Source: Phallus indusiatus
Lineage: Eukaryota; Basidiomycota; Agaricomycetes; Phallales; Phallaceae
Length of the DNA stretch: 64,000 nt
Direction of reading: 5' to 3'
NCBI GenBank assembly: GCA_027605045.1
Contig: JAQFWX010000025.1
Coordinates: 248,001-312,000 of the forward strand
Each line of letters starts with the position of its first letter. The stretch's first letter is position 1. A program made the position numbers and the translations under genes. The notes below the pieces were generated by a model, which was not told the DNA's origin, did not search any database, and saw only the letters and a list, made by a program, of their open reading frames with translations. Positions 1-11,132 of this stretch are shown here, in pieces.

Positions 1-493
1 TGGATGTAAAAAGAAGAGAGAGACGAATAGAGAGAGAAAGAGTAGGGCTGCATGGTTGGTGGGTAAAATGATTGCCAGAAATGAAAAATGAAGAAAAAAT
101 CGATACAGAAAGTGAGGGGTGTTATACTAGATGCGACGTTTGGTTGGTTGAATGGGAAAGATGGGGAGAGAAAAAACGAAAGAAAAAACACGTAAAAACA
201 ACCAGACTGGAAATGAAAGGTCCCATTAAGCAGAGCAAATATCGAAAGCGACTTGGACAAAAGAGAAGAGATGGTAAGGCAGAAGAGAGAAAGAGGTATA
301 TCCAACGATTCGTTTAGATCTTTTTTAATTTTTTTCTTTTTTTTGCAAATTTTACCTCGAAGGGGAATGGTCTTATCTCGATCTTACTTTCAACTGGAGG
401 GAGATCACCACTGATACGGAGGTTTTTTTCCTTCTTCATCTTCATCATTCCCCAACTTCTCTTCTCCTTCTTCTTCCTGTTTTCGAGACGATT
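1..493. other. gene-free left edge, 3' flank of the CENP-B-like gene
   Basis: This stretch lies downstream of the minus-strand gene that ends at 494. It is purine-rich on the plus strand in its first 300 bases and then T-rich. The one open frame (72-317, plus) is very rich in Lys, Arg and Glu, as expected from an AG-rich sequence, and matches nothing I recognise. I see no supported gene here; it probably holds the 3' UTR of the neighbouring gene. Confidence 0.5.
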
Positions 494-3400
494 TCATTGT
501 CCTTGAATTAAACACCCATCTCCTCTCTGGTTGGTCATAACAAATCCTTGTCCTTGTGATCCAATCGAGCTAAGCGTGGCAGCAGCATCACCACCACCAA
601 GCGAAAGCGTCTCAGAAGCGCCGGTCCGGCTTTCAACAGAAGACTGCCTCCTTCCAATTGGTGAACTCGACTTGCGTGATGATCCCGAATCCTCGTCCGC
701 AATAATTGAATGAGACGTGTCATGCGGTCTTAAAAGAAGGGTTGCATCCATTTGAATTGCAGGAACAGAAGACGAACCGGTAACCGTAACCGCAACCGCT
801 CTAGATGATGATTCGACGGCAGATGGAGGTAATGGTAATGGAGACGATGATGATGATGATAAAGAACATAATGATGATGGAGACGGATTTAATGAATTTG
901 GAAGTGCAGAAATGGGAGTGGGAGCAGAAGAGGAAGAAGAGGAAGAAGAAGCCGAAGCGGACGTAGCCGTGGTTGGCTCTCTGGTTTCAGCCAAGGTTCG
1001 ACTGCGTGTTTTTCTCGTGACGGATTCGATAGAGTTATTTTCATGTCGAGATCCAGGCCGCGCATCGATTATTTGAGGAGATGACTGCGCAGTGTTCAGC
1101 TCCTCGGAGGGAAAACCCAACTGTTGGGACTGCTGTTTTCCGCTCGACTCCGCAACAAGTTGTTGCTGAATAGAATCCGTCTCTTTCAACGGGGACGTAG
1201 AACCCATGAGCGATAAATCCCAACTGTCCTTGGCATTCCCGCTGGGATTATTATTAGAGTTCAGAGACTTGGTGTTATTAGTCGACCAATTCGCCCGCTG
1301 CTGCTGTTCCTGAAACCTTTGAGAATTTGGGTCGTCAAAATCGGACTCGCTTCCTTCTTGCCAATGATCGCGGCCAATGTATTTACCCTTTCGGATACCG
1401 ACCCGATGTTTAAAATTCTCTAGCCATCCAGACGACGCTTTGAACTTGTCCTCGAGGATGCCAAGACGGCGGGCTTCTTCTTTAGCTTTGGAACTGAGGG
1501 AAAAATTTACACGTGAGCTCAATGAGCGGGGGAAAGAAAAAATAAACGTACCGGATGAGGGCATCAGACAGAACAATTTTCTGTGGACGCGCCTCCTCCA
1601 CCCATAACTTGAGAACAAGTTCCAAATCGTCAAACCGAGGTTTCCTTCAAAAAAACCAAATCAAAACTTTTTCAAGAAAATATAAATTTAAAAAAACTAC
1701 CTTTTACGCGCCACTTTAGCATCATCATCCGGACATCCCAACCACCTCTCCTTATTTTTCAAAATTTTACTAATCGTACTCCTCTCAACATTATACCTCG
1801 CCGCAATATCCTCCTGACGAGCGCTCGGATGCTGTTTCGCGTACATGCAAATCGCCTTTCTATCCGAATTTGCCAACTTTTGTTTTCTATGTGGCGCTCG
1901 GGTCATCAACGGCTTCGGAGGATACTGAGCCTGAAACTCTTCGTCCGTGAGTCTCGTTCCTCCGGTGGGAATATACACGTCTGCCTCCATGTTTGACCAT
2001 CCCATGGCATCTCGGGGCGGTAATTGGGGTGGTAGGGGCGGCGGTAATTGACCACTGCTACTACCACCGTCCATATAACCAGTTGCATTCCTCGAAACCG
2101 GATACGGCTCGCGAGACAAATAACTTTTGCGATGTTGAGGGTGATGATGGTGATGAGAATGGTGAGAATGGTGAGACGGATAACTCGGTATAATACTCGG
2201 GGGATGACTCTGAGCTCTGGGAAAATGGGGAGCGGGCGGGGGATGAGGGTGAGGCGTTAACGGCTCTTGAGTCGACGTGAACGACATTTGCATATCGCCA
2301 TTACCATTATTATTACTATTGTCTCCGTACGAAATAGGACTTCCAAGGGGTCCAGAAGTGGAAGGAGTACTTCCACCTCCATTTCCGCCGCCTCCACCTC
2401 CCGATAAGGAAGTGAAAGCACTTGTTACGCTGCTTGCTGGTGAGGTGCTTCGCACACTCATTGTACTGCCTGTTCCATAACTGTTTGAACGGCCGTGACC
2501 GCGGCCAAACGCATGGGGAGCTGGAGAACCACGAAGAGAGTAGTGAGTCTGGCCTGACGATCTCGAGGACGAAGAAGACGTTTGAGCATGGTGAGAGGTA
2601 GGCGGGGTTGACGGATAAATGGGAGAACTCGGCCCATGGTTCATGTAATAAGGCGAGGGATGCATATGGGGATGGGATGAGAGTGGGGGTCCATGTAGAT
2701 GAGACGGGGATATAGGTTGACCGATTGAACCAGTAATTGGGAGTGAGGTGATAAGGGAGAGTGATCGGTGGTTGGTGGTGAGACTGGCGGACAAGGAACC
2801 AGAACGGTAAGAACGGGCCAATGGGACGGTGGAGGTGGGACTCGATGCCAGAGTCGAAGTGGGACTGATGGGCTGGAGATCAGAATGCGGGGACAGGTCC
2901 GCAGAGCTGGAGACCGTAGTAGGTGAGTTTGCAAAGGAGTCCGAGGGAAGGTAATACCGTGAAGATGAAGAAGTGGTAGTAGTAGTGGTAGTAGTGGTAG
3001 TTGGGGTATCTGAGAGGACAGAATAGACCTAAAGATAGTTGTGAAGAAAGAAAAAACGGAAAAAGAAGGTGAGAGGAACGTACATGTGAATGGGGAGTGA
3101 GTGTGTTCGGTTGGTGATGATGGATGGGATCGATTAAAGGTTGTTGATTATGGTCATCAACGTGCATCTGCAATTCGCTTTGCTGCATCTGGACATCATG
3201 CATGTCACTGTTCTGGAAGTCGTGACTGGGATGAAACCGGTGAGGTAGGTGTTGCTGCTGTTGTGGTGAATCAACAGAAAGCTGGGTAGGGATCTGGAGC
3301 TGTTCGAGAGCAGCTCTAGTTTTTCGTCCGGTAAGCACTCCAGCAGCCGTGGTGGTAGCAGCACCAGGACCAGCAGTAATAGGAGGGGTACCAGGAGGGG

Positions 3401-3878
3401 CAGTGCCGGTGGTAGTAGGAGTGGAACTCGAAGGAGAGAGGAGGGAGGAGGAAGAATTATTATTATTATTACTAGTAGTACTATTATAGGTTGAAATACG
3501 CAGAGAGGCAGTTGGAGTAGTAGCAGCAGAGCTACCGGTACGGGTGACTGGGTTGTTGACGGAAGAAGAAGTTGGAGATGAAGAGATGGAGATATCGTCG
3601 GAAGGACTTGGGCGTAAATCGAGGGTGGAAGGGTCTAGGGTGAGCTGGGGGGAGTTATAAACGTGTGCAGCCTCGTGTTGATCGTGGTGATTGTGGTGAT
3701 TGTGGGACCGGAAAGATATGTCCGAAGGAGGAAATCTCTGACGAGAGTGGTGAGAAACGAGAAAGGAGGATGGTGTTTGGAACGAAGAAAGAATGTCAGA
3801 AGAAGAATAAACAGAAGACTGATATAGATTATCCTGGAGAGCATCATGCTGGGCGTACATCTCTTGGTCGTGCTCCAT
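494..3878 (-). CDS. CENP-B/pogo-type HTH DNA-binding protein, low-complexity rich
   Basis: Large nuclear DNA-binding protein of roughly 1,080 residues in about four exons. The N-terminal 600 or more residues are low complexity (Ser, Thr, Pro, His, Gln, Asn runs). A Psq-type helix-turn-helix follows (KAICMYAKQHPSARQEDIAA, then RSTISKILKNKERW, about 1900-1730). After an intron near 1640-1700 comes a CENP-B/Tc5-type HTH (ELVLKLWVEEARPQ, SDALIRSKAKEEARRLG, SSGWLENFKHRVGI). The second HTH is itself split by an intron near 1500-1550. The tail is Ser/Pro-rich and no DDE transposase domain follows. The start was chosen at MEHDQEMYAQHD; the frame is open further upstream but without an ATG. Fungal proteins of this fold include Abp1/Cbh-type CENP-B homologues and regulators derived from pogo transposases. 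Which one this is cannot be told from the domain alone. Confidence 0.85.
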
Positions 3879-6800
3879 GTGTTGTATTGGAGGATGATGA
3901 TGATGACGGGTATTGAAGAAGAAGACGGAGGATTTGGGGTGTGCGAGGAGACTCACAAGGGAGCTAGCAGCCAAGCAGCTCACAGCTTATTCCCGAGTTT
4001 CTTTTTGGAGATCTTCTTCTCTTCTGACTGCAGCAGACCTAGTGCAGACTCTGTTCGTTCTCTCTTTCTCTCTCGTTATGAAGAGAAGAAGAGACAAGAG
4101 CGAGAGGAAATGTGCGGACACGGCTGCAGAAAGAAACAGCGACGCTCTTTAAGGAGACATGATGTAGGAGGGCCGAGGAAAAGCCAGGACAGCGGCCAAG
4201 AAAGGAGACTTCGCACGAAAGTGAGCAACTCCGACAGGCCATTATGGATTATGGGATTAGTTAGCTTAGTTAGTTTAGTTTTAGTTGTTTAGTTATGAAA
4301 TGAAAGCACCAAGTAGCAAACCTGTTGCAAATTGCCATTATAATATTACTCGAGAATTAAAAAAATATTATTTGGTCGATGGCTTCGAAATAAGTTGGGG
4401 ATCTTCTAATTTTATAAAAGAAAAAAAAGGGAAAGGAAAAGAAAAGAGATATCGGCTTCCAATTGCGCCCTGGACCAGGTATCTCGTCGACCCCGGCTGT
4501 GGGCGTATCTATCGGAAATGAATTGAAACGAAGAAAAGAAATAAAGAAGCTCGAATCAGGATGAAAGGGTCCCTCTATACGACAAAGCCTTTGTGGCGCT
4601 GACTCCCGTGCCCACTGCTGTGTGCCATTTTTCCGCTCGCCCAAGCTCTACTACCAGCTCTATGGGCCACATGCTTGCAATCTCTGCAAGTAAAGACAAG
4701 CAATCTGCCTCTTGTTCTTTCAGAATGACACACACCTGAGTCTCGCCCGCTGGCACTCGCTACTATCAGGCGCCAAATCAGCCGAGTGCACACACACCCC
4801 CACACACACCATAGAGATATACATAAATTGCTTCCGAGCGGGATGCCTGTGTGTGGGTGCTCCTGACCATGACAGATCGCGTCATACACCTATCTAGCCT
4901 CTCCCTGTTCCTGGTATCTGGCTCCTTATGCGGGTCTCCGAAGCATGCACACCCACATGCACCCACGGACACGGCATCAAAATACAACACAACACCCTAC
5001 ACTCTCATGATCATACCTTGTGTGTAGGCGACACGCTCTTACTTCTATCAGTTCTTTGAATTCTGCTAGAAAATCAACGTACGACGACGGCAATTTACAG
5101 GTCACTCTCAAACTAAAACTAAAACTTTATATATTTTTATACACAAACAAAGTTCCATACAATTCCAGCCAAACGTTTCATCCAATCGATCAAATTGGCA
5201 TGTATCCTGATAAGAATTGCCGCCTAATTCATTTCTCTCTCTCTTTCAAATATGTATGTATATAAATATAAATAATAACCCGGCTATTCATCCCCCCTCC
5301 TCCCTCACGGTCCCCTCTCCAGGGGCACTCAAACTATTCCTGCACGACATCATCCTTTCTTCTGGGCCTATCTTTCATATGATCATCTTCTTTGCCTTTT
5401 CATTTCCCCGTCTTTCATTTTCCCATTCAATTCTTCTATTATATTCTATTCCATTGTATTATCCATTTATTTCTTTCTCTCCCCCCCTCTATTATTACAT
5501 ACCCTTGATATCAGCAGATTTCGGCCCCTCCCAGCTTTGAATCGCTAAATCTCTGAATCTCATCTCCCAAATATTTCATCCGCATCCCGCGTCTCCTTCC
5601 CATCCTTCAAGCGCGCAAGATCTCCTGCCTTCCCTTCCTCTCTCAGGTGGCGCAATTCAATGGATCTGCACTTGCCTTGTTGGCATGGTGTCCGGCCTTA
5701 CTATCTATACTCGTTAGTTACAGTTTTTCAATACATACACATAATAAACTCGTATAAGTTCTATTCTACGCATGTCTATTTTCAGCCTCCACCGCGTCTT
5801 CTCTAGCTCTCGTACTACGCCGAATGTCTTTCTGTTCTGGAACTAGATCTTTTTCATCCCCCTCCCCCTTTTCCCTTCTCCAACAGGCAAAGGCTAACAA
5901 ATACACGTCCGATTCGGATCTGCTACCGTGATCCGTATACATAATTACTCCCTCCATATGTATACATATAAGGTTCGAAACACGGTAACAAAAATCCAAA
6001 TCTCACTATGTGGTATGTAAATAGTAATTCTGTTTTAATTTCCAAATAACGCGATCGGCCTATCCTTCTATGGTTCCCTGCGAGGAACATGCTTATCTCC
6101 TCTCCTTAGCTTTTTTTTTCGCTTAGCAATATGGTTCAAGGTTTGGGTTCTATTATAACGGGCCACTCTGTCTACGACATGGCCATGGCAGGAACGCATG
6201 CGCTGCCAGAACATATATCCTTCGTCGTGCCCCCATAAAAAAGAGATACATGAAAAAAAAATTATTATTATAATTATTTTATTTTAATACTGAGGATTGA
6301 TCCAGGACGTAACTGGGCTCTTCCCAGCAAACCACGCGCTGAGAAAAGTCCCGCGGATGTCCCCTTTCGGCGATTACGGTGAATTTATTTTGACACTTTT
6401 TCATCGCGCCTTGCTAATCCAATCCCATTCCTCAAATAAAATAAAATAAAAATATTATAACATAAATATTCTCGACGAACAACAACAATATGGGTCTTTT
6501 GGTCAAGATCTCCAAATCTTCTGAATCCGACTCCTTTGACTAACCGTATGTATGTACGTCCACTAATATAAAAATCAATTTGTTTGCGTAATTTCTTTCA
6601 TCCAGATAATAGATATTCTTTCAGATATAAATGACTGAAAAGGGGTTTCGGATTTACAAATAAAATTGGATCAAGGAAAATAGGGGTGCTAACTCCTTCA
6701 GCCTTCCTCGAGTCTTCGCTCACAAACCTACTCAGGTCCAGGCTTTACTATGATTGAATCACACCAAGTTCTCCGTCAAAACATCTCATGTGGCGGTGGT

Positions 6801-7220
6801 TTTTATGAAAGTCCTGATCTTAGGTACTTGGGAGCGATTACAATATGACATCTGAGTCAAGGCTCAACCGCTCAGGTTCTGGGTTCTGAATCTATATCCG
6901 CATATACACTCTACCAAGTTGACCCTTGAGACCTTGTGGCAATAAAGCTTATCCCTACGATCGTCACAAATTGATGGGGGAATCGCGTCCGAATCAGTAC
7001 GCTCAATCATATGTTTCGTTCCCTCTCTATTCAGATGGGGACATCAACTTCCTCCTTCAACTCCCCGTCCCCTCTCTCCCCTTCCATTTGAATTGGCGCA
7101 TCAAAGCCAAAGCTGCCAGACAATATATGTACACAAACATGTCTGTTTCTTCAAGTTCCCGCCGCCGGCATTCCTAGACCCTACCTGTTTTTCCTTGTTT
7201 AAGTTCTCCCCCGTCAATAA

Positions 7221-7248
7221 AACAATGAACAATGAACAATGAACAATT
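7221..7248 (+). repeat. heptamer tandem repeat AACAATG x3 plus AACAATT
   Basis: Three perfect head-to-tail copies of AACAATG are followed by a fourth copy with one change (AACAATT). The unit matches the (A/T)(A/T)CAA(A/T)G core bound by HMG-box proteins of the SOX/MATA_HMG type. It lies in the gene-free region about 3.3 kb upstream of the CENP-B-like gene. That it binds such a protein is inference; it could equally be a small microsatellite. Confidence 0.7.
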
Positions 7249-9228
7249 TCTCCGTTCCTATTTCTGGAAATACATATTCTCCACTAGGATGATCAATGCC
7301 AGACGCAAGCGATAGGTTCCCTGTTCACACGTGGAATGCTTTTTTCTTAGGCTTAGGCTTGGCTTGTTGTAAAGGGAAAAAAAATTCTATCGTTCTGTGT
7401 CCTCCGAATCGCGTTTGGTTTGAAAAGTTTTTTTTTTTCATGTTTAATAATTACTAATAATTTACTCAGCTATACCACAAGGTCTTTCTGGTTCTCAGAG
7501 ATCAGCTCGCATCTTCCGATGGCGGCGCTATTGTCGAGAAAAAGATCTTCAAGCAACTGTCCCCGCGCGTGTGGCAGAGGTCAGATCTTCAGAGGTCATA
7601 GAAGTCCTCAAACCAAAATTGGTCCGTAAAACGGAAAAAAGGGACCAAAGCACCAGAGAGAAAGGTAGGTCCGATCGAGGGCAATAACCCCCAACTTGGA
7701 CGAGATGATCGTGATCTCTCATCGTACATACATACACAGGTGGCATCAAACCCATTGACATCGACATCGAATATGCCATGTCATCAAAGCCTCTTGATCC
7801 CAAAATCGTACCTTACTGGCTATATTATATATTATATCATAAACCAACTTGTGCACACTCGGTAAGGTTTATCAGGGTTTACCCAAAGTCAAAATCAATG
7901 TTCAAAAAAACTATTTTGATAGCGAGTATCGAATATTCCACGATGGCCCCCATTGTAGTGGAGATTCTGGCAGCGAACCCGCCTGAAAACATTTGAACCT
8001 GAAGCCAGGACAAATTCAGTTTTCCCTCTCCCCATCGACCATAGGTTGATAAGAAGGAAAGGGACATGGGCCTTTTTGGAACTTCTGGGGTTTCATACGA
8101 TCTTCTTTGAATTGCTGCTGGTTTGGATCCGTCGTCGATGATGATGATAATCGAACGTGAATAGGCGTCGGGTATTCAGGCTCCTTCGTTGGCTTATTAC
8201 GTTACAACTTCTTGTCAATGCATACATCCTGACGGAAGCTTCTGCGGCACAATGGCTATGACTTTGCTTAAAATACCCCAAATCAAAGCTAAACTAGAGT
8301 TTTTAAAACTCTGTTTTCCCTCGTCTATTGAAACGTTTATGGATTCGACGGCAGATTGCTCCACATACCGACGTGGACTTCCGAGTCAGGCTTTTCAAGC
8401 TGTTTCATCATACATCAGTCTTCTCAGATCTAGAGATAGTCCAATCCTCATATCTTAAAAAATAACTCCAACTTCAAGAGACCAATGAGCAAGGACAAGG
8501 GCAAAACACGCCTTCAGGGCTCAGTTTCCAGCCTGTTCAAAGTGCAATGAGTCAATGCAATCGTCAACGCCGCAATGCAACCAGATAAGAAAAACATGAA
8601 GTAGTCGTCGGTAAACCGATTTCAGTTTCCTTTTTAAAACGAAAATAGCTGACACCTATTTCATTATAGAAGAATGATAAGCTTTATTTTTTTGGTCTCT
8701 ACTTCTTTTATCCGGTGAATAGTGTCGCATACATACATGAAAGCCTCACGACACACGGCGGGCAAATCAATCCCTTAAGGCCTTGACCTTATGATTTATT
8801 CTTACCGGCAACCGGAGAGGGTGGATCAGACGAGAAGAAAGAGAAGAAAACTTGGAAACCCGAGACAAATGTAACCTTTCTGATTTGATGGACTTGTTTT
8901 TATTGGTGAATAAGGACCCCCTTCTGGACGCCAATTATTGTTGCTGTACATATGCATGGGTATGTGTTTTTAATCGACGGAATGATAGTACTATTAACTA
9001 ACTAACCAACCTAATTGACATCGTTCATCATCAATAATAATCATATCACAAAGCACTCATAACTTTTCACAGAAGCGTAATGTAATAACAAAGAATAATG
9101 AGAAATAATAATATTATATTTGTCTCGGCAACATTTTTGATGTCAGATCGACATATACACGATTTCCCGAAAACCCAGATTGAGTGTGCATGGGAAATTG
9201 AAGGAACTTCGGGGAAGGGAGAAAGGAA

Positions 9229-9248
9229 GGTCTAAGAGGGTCTAAGAG
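9229..9248 (+). repeat. 10-bp direct duplication GGTCTAAGAG x2
   Basis: Two adjacent perfect copies of GGTCTAAGAG sit in a purine-rich context within the gene-free region. The most likely origin is replication slippage. No function is implied. Confidence 0.7.
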
Positions 9249-11132
9249 GGGCGAGGGGTCCGCAGAAACTCTCATGAGAACCCTTTCATCCTTATTTCAA
9301 AGAAGCAGTGCGTACTGCGTATGTACGTGTGTATATATCATTATAACACACATTCCGGTCCGGATAGAGAAACGACCGAGAGGCCCGAGACCATTGATTA
9401 AGCCAAGGGTCTTCTCCCTCTACTGTCCTCCGGAGTCCGGTTATCCAAAAGCCTGACAGAGTTGACAAATATGTTGGAATGGTGATAAACAATCTTTTGT
9501 CTTACAAACTTTAACGCGAAGACTTCTTATCTATTCAAAAGCTCAAAACTCAGATGCGGGGGTGTGGGAGGTGAGGGAAAGGAAAGCCCAAAAATTAAAC
9601 GAGATAGCATCTGAAATTCTGAATCTGCAGCGTCGGGGCCGCGTGCGGTTGGCACTGCCACAGGTATGTAAACGGTAGTTTTTCTTTTCCCTCCATTTTG
9701 ATTATTTGATATTAAATCGGAAAAGACAAATGGGCTGCAAGGTTTTTTGAAAATATGAGATTAAAGCGCACTGGCATGCCGCATGTGAAGGGTGTTAGTA
9801 GTTTTTCTAACTCCTTCAGGTGGGTCCAACCTTATCAAGTCACTATGGATAAACCGATAAATTTAATGTGCATTCATACCGCATTCATCGATAATCATAT
9901 TATTCCAAATTAATTCTTCCTACTTAACCTAAGATCTGCTGCTAACAGATCTCGCTCTCTGTCTCTCAAAAACAAGGTTGGCGGAAGAACGCAAAGAAAA
10001 TTAAATACGTACTACGTGTTTGTGTGTGGCTGGCTGCTCGTGATGCATTGATGACTTGCCACGAAGAAGGTTCAGGAAGAAGCTCAGCGTTGGCTTTCTT
10101 TTAAGTCCGTTATTCGAGGGAAAAAGGAAGAAAAGAAAACAAAGAAACAAATAAAATGAAACGTGTTTTTCTCTTTCTGAACACGTAGTTGTATGTATAT
10201 TCTTTGGGATCTGAGTTTGACCCAATCGCGAGCCGAGTGAACAAACCAAAAATGTTTACATTGCCACCAAATCACACATCGACTGCTTCTAGTAGCTCAT
10301 TAAAGTAGCACACACAGCTTCCACGAGGCTGTGATCAGTTCTGCAAGGCATCAGTGGTGGGAGAACTGAAATGTACATATATTGTTGTACATTCCACCCT
10401 GATAATTGTTGTTGGCATAAATTCTTCTACGACCAATTCTGAAGAAGTTTAATTTTTCGGGGAGTGCGGGTCTATGAAGGATGCTACTAGCACTCCGAAA
10501 GAAATAACAAGGTCCCTCAATTAGAAGATCCAATCGTGGCATAATTTTGTATTTCACAGCTCTTTAAGGTCTGAATCGATTATTTTGATACTACAAGCGC
10601 GAAACACGTCGGATCATCGTTATATGCTATTTTTAAGAAATATTAGCAAGATAGTTGTTAACTACTACATCAACCTTACCACATGTAAACTTACGCGGCG
10701 TCGAACGGGGGTGCCTAATAACGTGCTGATTGAATGACGCATTAGCATGTCCCCATAGCTACTGCAGCCTCTTCACGAATCTCGGACTATCTGGTATCTG
10801 TGGTGAGATAGGTAGTAAACAGACTCGCCAATGAGGCATGTAGAGGCGTCAAGTTATTTATACACGCAGCCAGGCAACAATTCATGCACGTTTACGTTAG
10901 AGCCTGAAGTTTGTGAACTTTCCCCAGACAATCATAAAGAAAAAAATTATAATTTGTATACTGAAACATGCGGATTATACATATCTCTTAACGATTGAAC
11001 GAAAAGTAAATTGTTCTTATGTAGAAGTAGGGAATACTGGGGATAGCAGTGACGACGAAGGGATCATATTCCCTCCCGATGTCGGGAGACCTGAAGCAAC
11101 TGGGGAAATATAAGGGAAAACTCGAGAAGACC

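Larger units (their letters stand above)
3984..11132. other. about 7.1 kb gene-free region upstream of the CENP-B-like gene
   Basis: No reading frame here looks like a conserved protein on either strand. The frames are short, interrupted and compositionally odd. The region contains CA-rich microsatellite sequence near 4789-4810, pyrimidine-rich stretches near 5220-5640, AT-rich runs near 6240-6290, a heptamer repeat at 7221-7248 and a 10-base direct duplication at 9229-9248. It sits upstream of the minus-strand CENP-B-like gene and downstream of CHFR. An extended promoter, a long 5' leader or a non-coding transcript are possible, but none is shown by the sequence. Confidence 0.5.

Noticed and set aside
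72..317. Eighty-one-codon plus-strand frame rich in Lys, Arg and Glu
   Set aside because: Its composition follows from AG-rich DNA, it lacks any motif and it sits in the 3' flank of another gene.
4785..4812. CA-rich stretch considered as a CRISPR-like or telomeric repeat
   Set aside because: It is a simple CA/CCCCA microsatellite without spacers or a regular telomere unit.
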